DNA of 47,929 bases from Gemmatimonadaceae bacterium (GCA_014379205.1 JACMME010000311.1:1-47929), one strand, 5' to 3'; counted from the stretch's first letter, positions 25,817-34,856 are shown. Program-made: numbers and translations. Notes: generated by a model from the sequence alone, not told the origin.

Positions 25817-25861
25817 CCTCCCGCCTGGCAACCGCGGGGGGCGGCCACGACCACAGGGAGG
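25817..25861 (+). promoter_or_regulatory. Candidate rpsF leader hairpin covering the Shine-Dalgarno
   Basis: CCTCCC (25817-25822) is exactly complementary to GGGAGG (25856-25861), the only Shine-Dalgarno for rpsF. Between them lies a second possible stem, GCC (25823-25825) with GGC (25840-25842), around a loop containing ACCGC. Many bacteria carry an S6:S18-binding structure with an unpaired CCG in the rpsF leader; this element sits at the right place, but I cannot confirm the consensus fold by eye. The rest of the 226-base gap after ychF shows nothing recognisable. Confidence 0.4.
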
Positions 25862-25872
25862 ATTGCCAAACA

Positions 25873-26241
25873 GTGCCTCGCCAATACGAGGTGGTGTACA
25901 TCTTCGATTCAGCTCTCGAGGACACCGCCATCCAGGACAAACTGAGTCGCTTCAACTCACTGCTCGGCGTGTCGGACACCGACATGCAGCTCACGCAGTG
26001 GGGCCGGCGCCAGCTCGCCTACCAGATAGGAACGCGGGAGAACGGGTACTACGTCGTCGCCCGCTTTGCTGCCGAACCCAACGTGCTCCCGGAGTACGAG
26101 CGTGCCCTCAAGCTCGACGAAGGCGTTGTGCGGTATCTCGTGACGCTGTATGAGCACGAAGTTGGCGCGCCGCCAATGACTGAAGAGGAAATGGCCCTTG
26201 CGGCGGCTCGTGCGGATGATGACGACGACGAGGAGGACTGA
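25873..26241 (+). CDS. rpsF: 30S ribosomal protein bS6
   Basis: Binds S18 and the central domain of 16S rRNA. 122 residues: [17 protein letters not shown] at the start, [23 protein letters not shown] in the middle, and a C-terminal acidic tail of seven Asp/Glu residues (DDDDDEE). The GTG at 25873 begins the conserved first strand and has GGGAGGA about 10 bases upstream; the longer ATG reading from 25789 would add 28 unrelated residues. rpsR starts one base after the stop. ssb, often between rpsF and rpsR, is absent. Confidence 0.95.
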   Translation: MPRQYEVVYIFDSALEDTAIQDKLSRFNSLLGVSDTDMQLTQWGRRQLAYQIGTRENGYYVVARFAAEPNVLPEYERALKLDEGVVRYLVTLYEHEVGAPPMTEEEMALAAARADDDDDEED

Positions 26242-26242
26242 G

Positions 26243-26464
26243 ATGCGCCGTCCTCAGAAAAGCTGCCCGTTCTGCGAAACTCGCGTACGCTTCGTCGACT
26301 ACAAGGATGATCGTTCGCTTGGACGCTTCATAACGGATAACGGCAAGATTCTTCCCAAACGATTGAGCGGCGTTTGCGCCCGGCATCAGCGACAGCTTGC
26401 CATCGCGATCAAGCGAGCTCGATTCCTTGCCCTGCTTCCTTATATCAAGGGGCAGCAGGCATAG
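26243..26464 (+). CDS. rpsR: 30S ribosomal protein bS18 (cysteine-containing form)
   Basis: Partner of bS6 on the platform of the small subunit. 73 residues: [20 protein letters not shown] and [20 protein letters not shown] are the conserved core. Unlike E. coli S18 it keeps CPFC near the N-terminus and CARH later, a pattern able to bind zinc. The ATG at 26243 follows the rpsF stop at once. The GAGG within the rpsF end can serve as its ribosome binding site. The DUF2232 gene starts 4 bases after its stop. Confidence 0.96.
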   Translation: MRRPQKSCPFCETRVRFVDYKDDRSLGRFITDNGKILPKRLSGVCARHQRQLAIAIKRARFLALLPYIKGQQA

Positions 26465-26468
26465 TGGA

Positions 26469-27515
26469 GTGAAGCCGACCGACTACCCCGCACCAGCGCC
26501 ACGCGAGCAGGGATGGGGCGGAATTCTTCTGGCTCTTGGGGCGTATCTTCTTCTCTCGCAGCTTTTGTTTGCGTTTCTGCCCATAGCGGAAACCATAGTG
26601 CTGCTCATCCCTTCACTGGCCGCCTGCTTTCTGGCCGGTTGGTGGGGCGGAGGACGCTTCGTTCTTGCAGCTCTCTGGGTAGGATTGGCCACGTGGGGTT
26701 TGACGAGGCCGCCGGCCGCCCAGGCAGCCTCCGCGTACAATGACGTAACCCGCTCATGGGCGCTTCTTACTGCCGGCACGTTTGGCCTGGTGTCGCTGGT
26801 TGCTCCCACGCAACGTTTTTTGGGAAGGGCTCTCGCGGCGGCTGGTCTGGCTCTGCTGCTGGGTTTCACCATGCTGCTAGTGTCAAATCGCACACCCGTG
26901 CAGGTGCAACGTGTGTTTGAAAGCGAGTATGCCCGGAAAACCAACCTGTACGCCATGGCCGCGGACGCACAGGTGAGCCTGTCCGCCGCAAGGGAGGGAG
27001 TGGAGAAAACCGCCACTATGCGAAAGGCGCTGGAAGCGTTGGTGGTGCAGGCGCATCAGGGGTCCAAGAGCGCGGCGCCACTGTATCCGGCTCTCCTGAT
27101 GCTGGAATCGCTCGCGGCATATGCTCTGGCCTGGGGGCTATACCACCGTCTGAGTAGATCTCGTGTGGGACCGGCTTTGGCGCCGCTGCGAGATTTCCGC
27201 TTCAACGATCAGATGGTATGGGGATTTGTCGCGGGTCTGTTCATCATTTTACTTCCGCAACTATCGTCACTGGGCGCGCTCGGTTGGAACCTGCTTGTGC
27301 TCTTCGGAGCGCTGTACATACTTCGCGGATTCGGCATTATTTCCTGGCTGATGAGCCGCGTGTGGGTGGGCGGCCGCGCCGCGAAGATTGTGGCAATCAT
27401 TGCCTTGATATTGCTGTCGCCGGTCGTAGCCGCGGCGGCGCTACTGTCCTCGCTGGGGCTGGGCGTGCTGGACACCTGGATCGACTGGCGCGCCAAAGCG
27501 CGCCCCATCTCATAA
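26469..27515 (+). CDS. DUF2232 (YybS-like) polytopic membrane protein
   Basis: 348 residues with about eight hydrophobic segments, two before residue 75, a block at 95-140 and the rest after 220, with a soluble stretch at 150-210. Genes of the DUF2232/YybS type frequently lie between rpsR and rplI, as here; their role is unknown. GTG at 26469, just after GGAG, is taken as the start because it follows the rpsR stop directly and upstream codons are those of rpsR in another frame. rplI begins 20 bases downstream. Confidence 0.85.
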   Translation: MKPTDYPAPAPREQGWGGILLALGAYLLLSQLLFAFLPIAETIVLLIPSLAACFLAGWWGGGRFVLAALWVGLATWGLTRPPAAQAASAYNDVTRSWALLTAGTFGLVSLVAPTQRFLGRALAAAGLALLLGFTMLLVSNRTPVQVQRVFESEYARKTNLYAMAADAQVSLSAAREGVEKTATMRKALEALVVQAHQGSKSAAPLYPALLMLESLAAYALAWGLYHRLSRSRVGPALAPLRDFRFNDQMVWGFVAGLFIILLPQLSSLGALGWNLLVLFGALYILRGFGIISWLMSRVWVGGRAAKIVAIIALILLSPVVAAAALLSSLGLGVLDTWIDWRAKARPIS

Positions 27516-27535
27516 ACGTTCGTCTGGAGCGCAAC

Positions 27536-27979
27536 ATGGAAGTCATTCTTCGGCAAGCGGTAGAAAGCGTCGGCAAGCCTGGCGACGTCGTAGAGGTCAA
27601 GGCAGGCTATGCCAGGAACTACCTTCTTCCTCGAGGGCTAGCCTTTCTCGCGACAGAAGGGAACAAGAAGCGCATCGCCATGGAGAAGGCGCGTCTCGAA
27701 GCGGCCGAGAACGAGCGAATCGGCGCAGCGCAAAGCGTAGCCAACAGGCTGGAACAGGTTTCACTGACATTCTCGGCGCGTGTTGGCGAGGAAGAAAAAC
27801 TCTTCGGCTCGGTGACTGCAGCGGATATCGTGCAACAATTGCACGCACAGGGCTTTGATATAGAGAAGCGCCAGATCGACCTGCATGAGCCTATCAAGTC
27901 CCTGGGAGTCTACAAGGTGCCAATCAAGCTGCACGCGGAAGTGAAGCCGGAAATTCGCGTATGGGTGATCAAGCAGTAG
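27536..27979 (+). CDS. rplI: 50S ribosomal protein bL9
   Basis: Binds 23S rRNA near the L1 stalk through its N-terminal domain. 147 residues: VILRQAVESVGKPGDVVEVKAGYARNYLLPRG is the family signature, followed by the long connecting helix (KKRIAMEKARLEAAENE) and the C-terminal domain (LFGSVTAADIVQQL, ending in VWVIKQ). ATG at 27536 has GGAG 8 bases before. It ends the rpsF cluster; a heptamer-repeat structure with a T run lies after it. Confidence 0.97.
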   Translation: MEVILRQAVESVGKPGDVVEVKAGYARNYLLPRGLAFLATEGNKKRIAMEKARLEAAENERIGAAQSVANRLEQVSLTFSARVGEEEKLFGSVTAADIVQQLHAQGFDIEKRQIDLHEPIKSLGVYKVPIKLHAEVKPEIRVWVIKQ

Positions 27980-27981
27980 AT

Positions 27982-28155
27982 CAGGGACAAGGGACCAGGG
28001 ACCGGGAATCAGGTCTCAGGAACCAGGCACGAAGGCAGAAGCAGCCATGAACCAAGGATCTTGTGGTGCGCTCTAGGTGACAACCCGCCAGCGCGTTTTC
28101 TCCCTGATCCCTGATCCCTGGTCCCTGGTGCCTTGTCCCTGGTCCCTGCTTTTTT
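27982..28155 (+). terminator. Heptamer-repeat hairpin with T run after rplI (site D)
   Basis: The left arm 27982-28003 is built from GGGACAA, GGGACCA and GGGACC units. The right array 28101-28149 has seven 7-mers, mostly TCCCTGA or TCCCTGG, followed at once by six T (28150-28155). Positions 28120-28141 pair with the left arm at 21 of 22 bases, with a loop of 116 bases; shorter local pairings are possible. The T run suggests intrinsic termination. The remaining 66 bases up to rsfS show no clear element. Confidence 0.75.
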
Positions 28156-28221
28156 CCCAGGGAACCTTTTCGCGCTCCGGTAGTTCAACGCTGGGTAGAC
28201 CCCACTGGACGCCTAAAATGC

Positions 28222-28599
28222 ATGGCTAATTCAACCGCTACCGCCACACCGCTGCCTGTCCAGCGCGCCTCATTTCTGTGCGCCGACCGGAAGGCGTCTG
28301 ACATCGTGGTCCTCGACATCAGTCGCATCTCTACCGCTACGGACTATTTCGTGATCGCAAGCGGCACGTCCGATACGCATGTTCGCGCGGTTGCGGAACA
28401 TGTTCTGCAGGAGATGAAAAAAGAGGGAATCGCACCCCATCATGTTGAAGGGTTGGAACGGGGCCGGTGGGTTCTCCTGGACTATTTTGATTTTGTCGTG
28501 CACGTGTTCCACCCCGCACTGCGCGACTTCTACCAGCTCGAGCGCCTTTGGAGCGACGCCGAGGTCATTCCTCTCAAACGAGAAGGAGCCCGCCCGTGA
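28222..28599 (+). CDS. rsfS: Ribosomal silencing factor RsfS
   Basis: Binds uL14 and blocks subunit joining when nutrients are short. 125 residues: DIVVLDISRISTATDYFVIASGTS, HVRAVAEHVLQEMKK, HHVEGLERGRWVLLDYFDFVVHVF and the following YQLERLWSDA are the family core. Its stop overlaps the GTG of the following gene by 3 bases, so the outer-membrane protein gene is probably translated with it. Confidence 0.95.
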   Translation: MANSTATATPLPVQRASFLCADRKASDIVVLDISRISTATDYFVIASGTSDTHVRAVAEHVLQEMKKEGIAPHHVEGLERGRWVLLDYFDFVVHVFHPALRDFYQLERLWSDAEVIPLKREGARP

Positions 28600-31500
28600 G
28601 ACCGTCCTGGGTTTACGCGCTTACCGCGAGCATGCTGGCCGCGGCCCCGCTGTCCGCGCAGCAGTACTTCGGGAAGAACCAGGTCCAGTACGATCACTTC
28701 GATTGGAAGGTGATCGAGACCGAGCACTTTCTGGTTCACTATTACCCCGCGGAACAAACAGCATCGCGGGACGCCTCGCGCATGGCGGAACGAGCGCACG
28801 GGCGGCTATCCCGGATCTTCCAGCATGAGTTCCGTGAGAAGAAGCCGATAGTCCTGTACGCCTCCCGCACCGATTTCGGCCAGAATAACGTGCTTGGTGA
28901 TCTCGGCGAAGGGGTCGGAGGTGTGACTGAAGCGCTTCGGCACAGGATCCTCATGCCGTTCACCGGCGACTACGGCAGCTTCGAGCAAGTGCTGACGCAC
29001 GAGATGGTGCACGAGTTCCAGTACGACATCTTTGCGCGCGGCAAGGCTGGTGGGGGTCTACAGAATCTTGCGCAGGTGAACCTGCCTCTCTGGTTCGCGG
29101 AGGGCATGGCGGAATATTTGTCGACTGGGCCGGTTCACCCGCACACGGCCACATGGCTCAGGGACGCGGCGCTGAACGGCAACCTGCCGACCATCGAGGA
29201 GATGACGCAAAGGCCGGACATCTTTTTCCCTTACAGATTCGGCGAAGCGCTGTGGGCGTACATTGGGCAGCGTTGGGGCGATGAGGTCATCGGCGCGATC
29301 ATGCAGGCCGCGCCCAATGTAGGCGTGGAGCGCGCATTCAGGCGCGAGATTGGCAAGACGCTCGAGGAGCTCAGCGACGAATGGCGAGAGGCGATGCAGA
29401 CGCAGCATCTTCCGCAGGTTGCACAGCTCGAGCGCGCCAGAAAGTTTTCCAGCCAGACGTTGTCCGAACGGAAAACCGGCGGCCAGATCTTCATCGCGCC
29501 CGCGCTATCCAGCGATGGCAAATACATCGCTTTTCTGTCGAACGGCAGGTTCTCGCGTGGTGAAGTTTTCATCGACTTGTGGCTCGGCGATGCGCGCACG
29601 GGCAAGCGAATTCGCCGACTGGTCAAGAGCACGACCAACCCTGACGTAGAAGAGCTTCGCATTCTCTACTCGCAGAGCTCCTTTTCCCAGGACGGTAAGC
29701 GCCTGGCATTCGTCGGGCAGCGCAAGGGCAAGGACGTACTTTACATGCTCGACGTGAAAAAGTCGGGAAACCGCGTGAGAATCGACCTGCCTGTAGAGGG
29801 CGTCACCAATCCAAGTTGGTCACCCGATGGCAGACAGCTGGTATTCTCCGGTAATACGGGGGGAATTACAGACCTGTACATCGTTGACGCGAATGGAAAG
29901 AATCTCCGCCGCCTGACGAACGACAAGTTCGGTGACCTGCAGCCAACATGGTCACCCGACGGGAAGACCATCGCTTTTGCCAGCGATAGGGGAGAAAAGA
30001 CCGATTTCGACCGCTTGGTGTTCAGCAAGTGGCAGATTGCACTTTACCATCTCGACGGTGGAAGAATCGAACGCCTCCCCAATCAGGATGGCCTGAACAT
30101 CAATCCCGTGTGGGCACCGGACGGCAGGTCAATCGCTTTTGTATCCGACCGGACTGGAATTCAGAATCTCTTTCTTTATGACCTCGACGATTCGCAGCAC
30201 TATCAGCTGACGAACGTGATCGGAGGAATTTCATCCTTCTCCGAGTACAGTCCGGTGATCTCGTGGGCCCGGCAGGCGGACCGGCTCGCCTATACGTATT
30301 TCGAGGATGGCGACTACACCGTCTGGTCAGTCGACAATCCTCGCCTTCTCAAGAAGTCGCCTTTCCAGCCCACGGCCTCGCCGGAGCTGATCGCTAGACG
30401 CGCTCAGCCAGCAAATAGCAGCACGATAGCGACGGTGCAGGCAACCACGGTGGTGCCGCCGCTCGCCGACACGGATTCCGCTCTGCATTCATCAGTGTAT
30501 CGGACACCCGGAGGTTTCCGACCCTCGGCAGATGCGCCCAGGGCGGGTGAAGGAACTACTGGGCAAGGACCTATCACGGTCGCAGCATTACTCGACAGCG
30601 CGCTGTTCGCGTTGCCGGACACCACGAAATTCAAGCGATACAATTACAAGGTTCGTTTCTCGCCGGATTACGTCGCGCGTCCCGAGATCGGCTACGCGAG
30701 GGATAATTACGGTCGTGGTGTTTTCGGCGGGACAACGATCATCCTCAGCGACCTTCTCGGAAATCACTCTCTGGCCTTCTCGGGAGAGGTGAACGGGCGC
30801 ATCAGTGAAGCGCGAGCGTTTGCCGGCTACACCAACCTCTCGCGTCGCCTGCAGTTCAGCACCGGGCTTTATCAGGAGCCTTACTTCTTCGCACAGGGCT
30901 ATTCTGCCCGGTTGCTCGAGGAAGATCCCAGCATCGCCGTGGAAGAGCAGATTTACACGCGCTACATCCAGCGGCAGGCATTCGGGATCGGTATTTATCC
31001 GCTGAACCGTTTTACCCGCGGTGAGTTCGGTCTTCGTCTAACCAATCTGGATAGGTCGGATATCTTCGTCAGCCAGGCCGTGCAGCTCGGTACGGGGCTC
31101 GTCAGCCCGCTGCGACTCGACAGCACGGTTCATGGCCCGAGTATCAACTACGCGCAACCATACGCGGCGTACGTGTCGGACAACATCCTGTTCGGTTATA
31201 CCGGACCGATTATGGGGCGACGGTATCGCTTTCAGATAACCCCGACCGTGGGAACGTACCAGTGGATGGAGTATCTCGCCGACTACCGGCGGTATGATCC
31301 GATCATCTTCAACTTTCTAACGGTCGCGACTCGGGCACTCGGAAATGTTTCGGTCGGACGCGACGCCGATAGTTTGCGGCGCTATATCGGCTATCCCGAG
31401 ATAGTCCGTGGTTACGATCGCGACAGCTATCGCGTGAATGCCAATGATTGCGCGACTGCACAGAGCACCGAGTTTTACAAGTGCTCGCCTCTGTTTGGAA

Positions 31501-31832
31501 GCCGTCTGCTGGTGGGTAATGCAGAGTTGCGATTCCCGCTTCTCCGCCGTGTCGACATTGGAATTCTTCCAATATCTTTGCCGCCCATTGAGGGGCTCGT
31601 GTTCTACGACGCGGCGGTCACCTGGTTTGACGGCCAGGATGTAAACTTCCGCGGTTCTGGAAGCAGCGTAGTCGATCCGTCTCTGCAGCGTTCGCTTCTC
31701 CGGAGCTATGGCTTCGGAGTGCGTGTCAATTTATTCGGGTTCGCCCTCTTGCGATGGGACTATGCTATTCCGCAGGATGGCCCGAGTCGCGGAAATGGGT
31801 ATTGGAGGTTCTCTCTCGGACCGAGTTTCTAG
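28596..31832 (+). CDS. Secreted metallopeptidase-like / TolB-propeller / outer-membrane barrel protein
   Basis: 1078 residues in three parts. After a signal peptide (YALTASMLAAAPLSAQQ) comes a peptidase-MA-like domain with HEMVH at 135-139 (HExxH zinc motif) and a downstream WFAEGMAEY that can supply the third ligand. Residues about 290-600 contain TolB/PD40 beta-propeller repeats (SWSPDGRQLVFSGN, TWSPDGKTIAFASD, VWAPDGRSIAFVSD). After a Pro/Ser/Thr linker, residues about 690-1078 look like a surface-antigen (BamA/D15-type) barrel and end with phenylalanine, as outer-membrane barrels do. GTG at 28596 overlaps the rsfS stop and gives a clean signal peptide. Substrate unknown. Confidence 0.85.
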   Translation: MRPSWVYALTASMLAAAPLSAQQYFGKNQVQYDHFDWKVIETEHFLVHYYPAEQTASRDASRMAERAHGRLSRIFQHEFREKKPIVLYASRTDFGQNNVLGDLGEGVGGVTEALRHRILMPFTGDYGSFEQVLTHEMVHEFQYDIFARGKAGGGLQNLAQVNLPLWFAEGMAEYLSTGPVHPHTATWLRDAALNGNLPTIEEMTQRPDIFFPYRFGEALWAYIGQRWGDEVIGAIMQAAPNVGVERAFRREIGKTLEELSDEWREAMQTQHLPQVAQLERARKFSSQTLSERKTGGQIFIAPALSSDGKYIAFLSNGRFSRGEVFIDLWLGDARTGKRIRRLVKSTTNPDVEELRILYSQSSFSQDGKRLAFVGQRKGKDVLYMLDVKKSGNRVRIDLPVEGVTNPSWSPDGRQLVFSGNTGGITDLYIVDANGKNLRRLTNDKFGDLQPTWSPDGKTIAFASDRGEKTDFDRLVFSKWQIALYHLDGGRIERLPNQDGLNINPVWAPDGRSIAFVSDRTGIQNLFLYDLDDSQHYQLTNVIGGISSFSEYSPVISWARQADRLAYTYFEDGDYTVWSVDNPRLLKKSPFQPTASPELIARRAQPANSSTIATVQATTVVPPLADTDSALHSSVYRTPGGFRPSADAPRAGEGTTGQGPITVAALLDSALFALPDTTKFKRYNYKVRFSPDYVARPEIGYARDNYGRGVFGGTTIILSDLLGNHSLAFSGEVNGRISEARAFAGYTNLSRRLQFSTGLYQEPYFFAQGYSARLLEEDPSIAVEEQIYTRYIQRQAFGIGIYPLNRFTRGEFGLRLTNLDRSDIFVSQAVQLGTGLVSPLRLDSTVHGPSINYAQPYAAYVSDNILFGYTGPIMGRRYRFQITPTVGTYQWMEYLADYRRYDPIIFNFLTVATRALGNVSVGRDADSLRRYIGYPEIVRGYDRDSYRVNANDCATAQSTEFYKCSPLFGSRLLVGNAELRFPLLRRVDIGILPISLPPIEGLVFYDAAVTWFDGQDVNFRGSGSSVVDPSLQRSLLRSYGFGVRVNLFGFALLRWDYAIPQDGPSRGNGYWRFSLGPSF

Positions 31833-31837
31833 GAACT

Positions 31838-31915
31838 GGGGAGTTGGGGATAGGGGATAGGGTATGGGGATGGACGTCAGGCAGTTGACCACTACTCCCC
31901 ATCCCCCTCTCCCTG
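31838..31915. repeat. Degenerate heptamer-repeat hairpin (site E)
   Basis: The left arm 31838-31872 contains GGGGAGTT, GGGGATA twice, GGGTAT and GGGGATGG. The right arm around 31894-31915 is CTCCCC, ATCCCCC, TCTCCC. Pairing is imperfect, but the G-rich/C-rich order and the 7-base period match the other sites. It lies between the barrel protein gene and the SPOR lipoprotein gene. Confidence 0.7.
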
Positions 31916-31958
31916 CTGACGATTTGCCGCTTCCCCACCTTCACGCTAACTTTGCCTA

Positions 31959-33503
31959 GTGCGAGCCACGCCATTTGCGTTGGTGTTCGTGCTGGCGGCT
32001 TGCGGTCGCTCCGACCGGACCGACTCCCCCTCCGTAACCAACGCTCCATCCGCGACCAGCGACCGTGGGCCGGACCAGCTTGTCCTGCGTTTTTCGCGCA
32101 CGGGCGGACGGGTTCGGGCGTTCGCGTATCCTCGACTCGACTCACTCATCTGGAGCTCTTCAGCTTCTGCGCCACCGCTTGCTCGCATTCTGGCGTTCGA
32201 CGAGAACGCAGGCGCTGTCGCGGCGGTCGATGGCAAAGACGTGCCGGTCCGAGTCGATCTTCGCCTCGGCGCTATCAGGCGCGAAGTAAAACCCAAACTC
32301 ACGCGCGTTGCCTCTACGGATGGCTGGGCGATTTATGGAATATCCAGTGACGGATCGATTACCCGATTGACCCCCTCGGCAACCGCGCCCTGGACGTACA
32401 AACCGGTTTCACTGCCGCGAGAGTTGATTCCCCAGCCTGACGGCACGCTACTCATTCTATCCGACAAGGGAGCAAATACGACAATCACTCAGCTGCATCC
32501 TCCTGAGACGAAGATTACGGGTACGGCTGTCCTGCCTCGCGTGCAGCACGCGGTCCGCACTCCGGTAGGCGACCGGCTGTACTTCGCCGTCGACTCAGGC
32601 TTGATAGGCGTGCGCAGCCAGGATCTCGTACCGGTACCCAGCGTTCGGCTCGAAAATCCCGTTCGCGCAGTAGTGACTACTCCAAGCGGGGACCGCGTTT
32701 ATATCGCGACAGGCACGAGCAATGAGTTGATCGTCGTGGATCGCTACAGTGAGAACGTTGAATCCCGTATTGCGCTTCCCGGCCCCGCCACCGATGTCCG
32801 CATGGATCCAACCGGCCGATACGTTCTTGCGCGCTCCGCCACCGGTGACTCCGCCTGGGTTGTTGCGGTGGGAACCGACCGCGTGATGGGAGCAGTGCAG
32901 ACGGAATGGCGTACCGACCTGCCGGCAGTAGCGCCTGATGGCGCAATCGTTCTGCTTCGCGGCAAGGATGTCCATCTGGTCGATGGCGAGACACTTCGGC
33001 CGTCTGGCCGGGTCGTTGGCGGCGGCGCCGATCTCTGGCATTTCATCTCGTGGAATGGCTTTCGGCCGCGGCCGGCAACCGCCGACGATCCCCCGCCCAT
33101 TGCAGGCGCAGAAGGCTTTCCGGAAGATACGGTTGCAGCTGGCAATCCCTTTGCCGGCCAGCTTGCTGGATCGGATACTTCTACGGCTACTCCCGCGGTC
33201 GACCGTCCGCCATCGCCTTCCCCTCCTCCCGGACAAGGCGACAGCGCTTCATCATCGGCCGTGGAATTCACGGTTCAATTCGCGGCACTGCGTGACGAAG
33301 GCGCAGCGCGCGATCTGGCGCACAAGATTCGCGTTGGACAGGCTCCTCCAGTTATCGTCGCCACAACTCGCGTGCTGACCTCCGTAGTCTCGGGCAGCAA
33401 CATTTATCGTGTGATAGCGGGTCCGTTCAGGAGTCGCGAAGAAGCAGAGAGTGCGTCCCGGGAAACCGGTAAGGCTTACTGGATCTATGAGGGTAAACCC
33501 TGA
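31959..33503 (+). CDS. Lipoprotein with beta-propeller and C-terminal SPOR domain
   Basis: 514 residues. The lipobox FVLAAC puts the lipid cysteine at residue 15. Residues about 45-360 carry YVTN/NHL-like blades (GDRVYIATGTSNELIVVDRYSENV, then TDVRMDPTGRYVLA). A Pro/Ser-rich linker follows, and residues about 432-513 form a SPOR domain (FTVQFAALRDEGAARDLAHKI, then YRVIAGPFRSREEAESA) that usually binds denuded peptidoglycan glycan at division sites. The start is GTG at 31959, since the signal peptide begins there. Only 6 bases separate it from the next SPOR gene. Confidence 0.82.
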   Translation: MRATPFALVFVLAACGRSDRTDSPSVTNAPSATSDRGPDQLVLRFSRTGGRVRAFAYPRLDSLIWSSSASAPPLARILAFDENAGAVAAVDGKDVPVRVDLRLGAIRREVKPKLTRVASTDGWAIYGISSDGSITRLTPSATAPWTYKPVSLPRELIPQPDGTLLILSDKGANTTITQLHPPETKITGTAVLPRVQHAVRTPVGDRLYFAVDSGLIGVRSQDLVPVPSVRLENPVRAVVTTPSGDRVYIATGTSNELIVVDRYSENVESRIALPGPATDVRMDPTGRYVLARSATGDSAWVVAVGTDRVMGAVQTEWRTDLPAVAPDGAIVLLRGKDVHLVDGETLRPSGRVVGGGADLWHFISWNGFRPRPATADDPPPIAGAEGFPEDTVAAGNPFAGQLAGSDTSTATPAVDRPPSPSPPPGQGDSASSSAVEFTVQFAALRDEGAARDLAHKIRVGQAPPVIVATTRVLTSVVSGSNIYRVIAGPFRSREEAESASRETGKAYWIYEGKP

Positions 33504-33509
33504 GGGACA

Positions 33510-34856
33510 TTGCCGACTAGAAACTCCGCACAATGGGAAGATGAGGGCACGCGCATCGCGTCGGCGCTGGATGGCTGCGGTTCCGCCGTCGTGGTTGGCA
33601 GCGATACTTCCGCCGCTGCACAAGTAGCGCTCGGCATCGGCCGAGTTCAGGCGCGGCGGCGGCGAGTCGCGATCGCTGACCTAGTTGGCGAAGAGCCGGC
33701 GCTGCAAACGCTGGTGCCCGCCGACGCGCCTCACGGAATAGTCGACAGCTTTCTGTATGGCGTGTCGATGAACAAGATCGCTTATCCGATAGATCCGGCT
33801 CAGAATCTTTACATTCTTCCAAGCGGATCGGGTCCTATCGACCTGGATGCGCTAATGCGAAACGACAGGTGGCGGAAGCTGGCGGCGGGATTTCAGGAGG
33901 TCGATGCCCTTCTCTTGCTGGTGGCGAGGTCGGAGGGAGGTGCGGTCGATGCGCTGATTGGCGCTACTGAGGGCGTTATTACGGTTGGGCCTTCGCGTAT
34001 CGGTGCGGGTCGCCGCGTGATTGCAGCGGTGCCCGCTGATCTCGCCGAAATGGACGACCTTGCGGTACCCAGTCCGGTGCGCCGGGGGAGCAGCGAAAAG
34101 CGGGCAGCGCCTCGCGCTCACGCCGGAGATGCGGACAAGGGACTCGCTCGGGGGTCTCGCCGGGGACTGTGGCTGGTTCTCATCGCGCTGTTGGCGCTGG
34201 CTGCTGTCGGCTACTGGGCTTGGTCAAATGGCTGGCTCGGAGTGCTGCCCGGCTCGCGGCCGGTTGCTGATAGCGCGGGAGGCGGTGCCGCTGTGAGCAC
34301 AGTGGCGCCGGCATCCGCGATGACGGTCGCAAACTTACCAGGCCAGACCGCTCCGACGTTTGCCGATTCGGTCGTTAACCCGTCCGACTCGGCGCGCGCG
34401 GGAGGTTTCGTTCTCGTCCTTTCGCACTTGAGTGACAGCAGTGCGGCTGCCCTCACGCTGGACCGTGACGCCGAGGGTCTACCGGCGGCGACTTACTCAC
34501 AGGTGATCATTCACGGCATGCCATGGTACCGCGTCACCGTCGGCTCATTTTCTACTCGCGCCGCTGCTGATTCCATGAGCAAGACATCGCAGGATGTCCA
34601 GGCTGGTTCTGCTCTGTACGCTCCATTCTCCATCATCCTGGCCAGCGGCGTTTCACCTCAGGCAACTCCTGTCCGTCTGAGGGAGTTTCGCGATCGGAAG
34701 CATCCTGTTTTTGCTCTTACCCAGGATGACGGTTCGGTTAGCGTATTCGCCGGAGCCTTTGAGACCCCGGAACAGTCTGCGCAACTTCTTTCGCAATTGC
34801 GAGCTGACGGCATTCCGGCATTGCTAGCATATCGAACGGGAAAGGTGGTCAGGTAA
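33510..34856 (+). CDS. SPOR-repeat membrane protein with degenerate P-loop-like N-terminal domain
   Basis: 448 residues, TTG start with GAGG close upstream. Residues 1-190 follow the plan of BY-kinase/CpsD-type ATPases (NLYILPSGSGPIDLDALMRND, then VDALLLLVARSEGG), but the Walker A lysine is missing (VVVGSDTSAAAQ), as is the D-x-P-P motif, so nucleotide hydrolysis is unlikely. A membrane helix lies at about 219-240 (LWLVLIALLALAAVGYWAW). The outer part has two SPOR-like repeats (WYRVTVGSFSTRAAADS and VSVFAGAFETPEQSAQLL). Its stop overlaps the smc ATG (TAATG), so it is co-translated with smc. A link between cell wall and chromosome is possible but inferred. Confidence 0.72.
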   Translation: MPTRNSAQWEDEGTRIASALDGCGSAVVVGSDTSAAAQVALGIGRVQARRRRVAIADLVGEEPALQTLVPADAPHGIVDSFLYGVSMNKIAYPIDPAQNLYILPSGSGPIDLDALMRNDRWRKLAAGFQEVDALLLLVARSEGGAVDALIGATEGVITVGPSRIGAGRRVIAAVPADLAEMDDLAVPSPVRRGSSEKRAAPRAHAGDADKGLARGSRRGLWLVLIALLALAAVGYWAWSNGWLGVLPGSRPVADSAGGGAAVSTVAPASAMTVANLPGQTAPTFADSVVNPSDSARAGGFVLVLSHLSDSSAAALTLDRDAEGLPAATYSQVIIHGMPWYRVTVGSFSTRAAADSMSKTSQDVQAGSALYAPFSIILASGVSPQATPVRLREFRDRKHPVFALTQDDGSVSVFAGAFETPEQSAQLLSQLRADGIPALLAYRTGKVVR

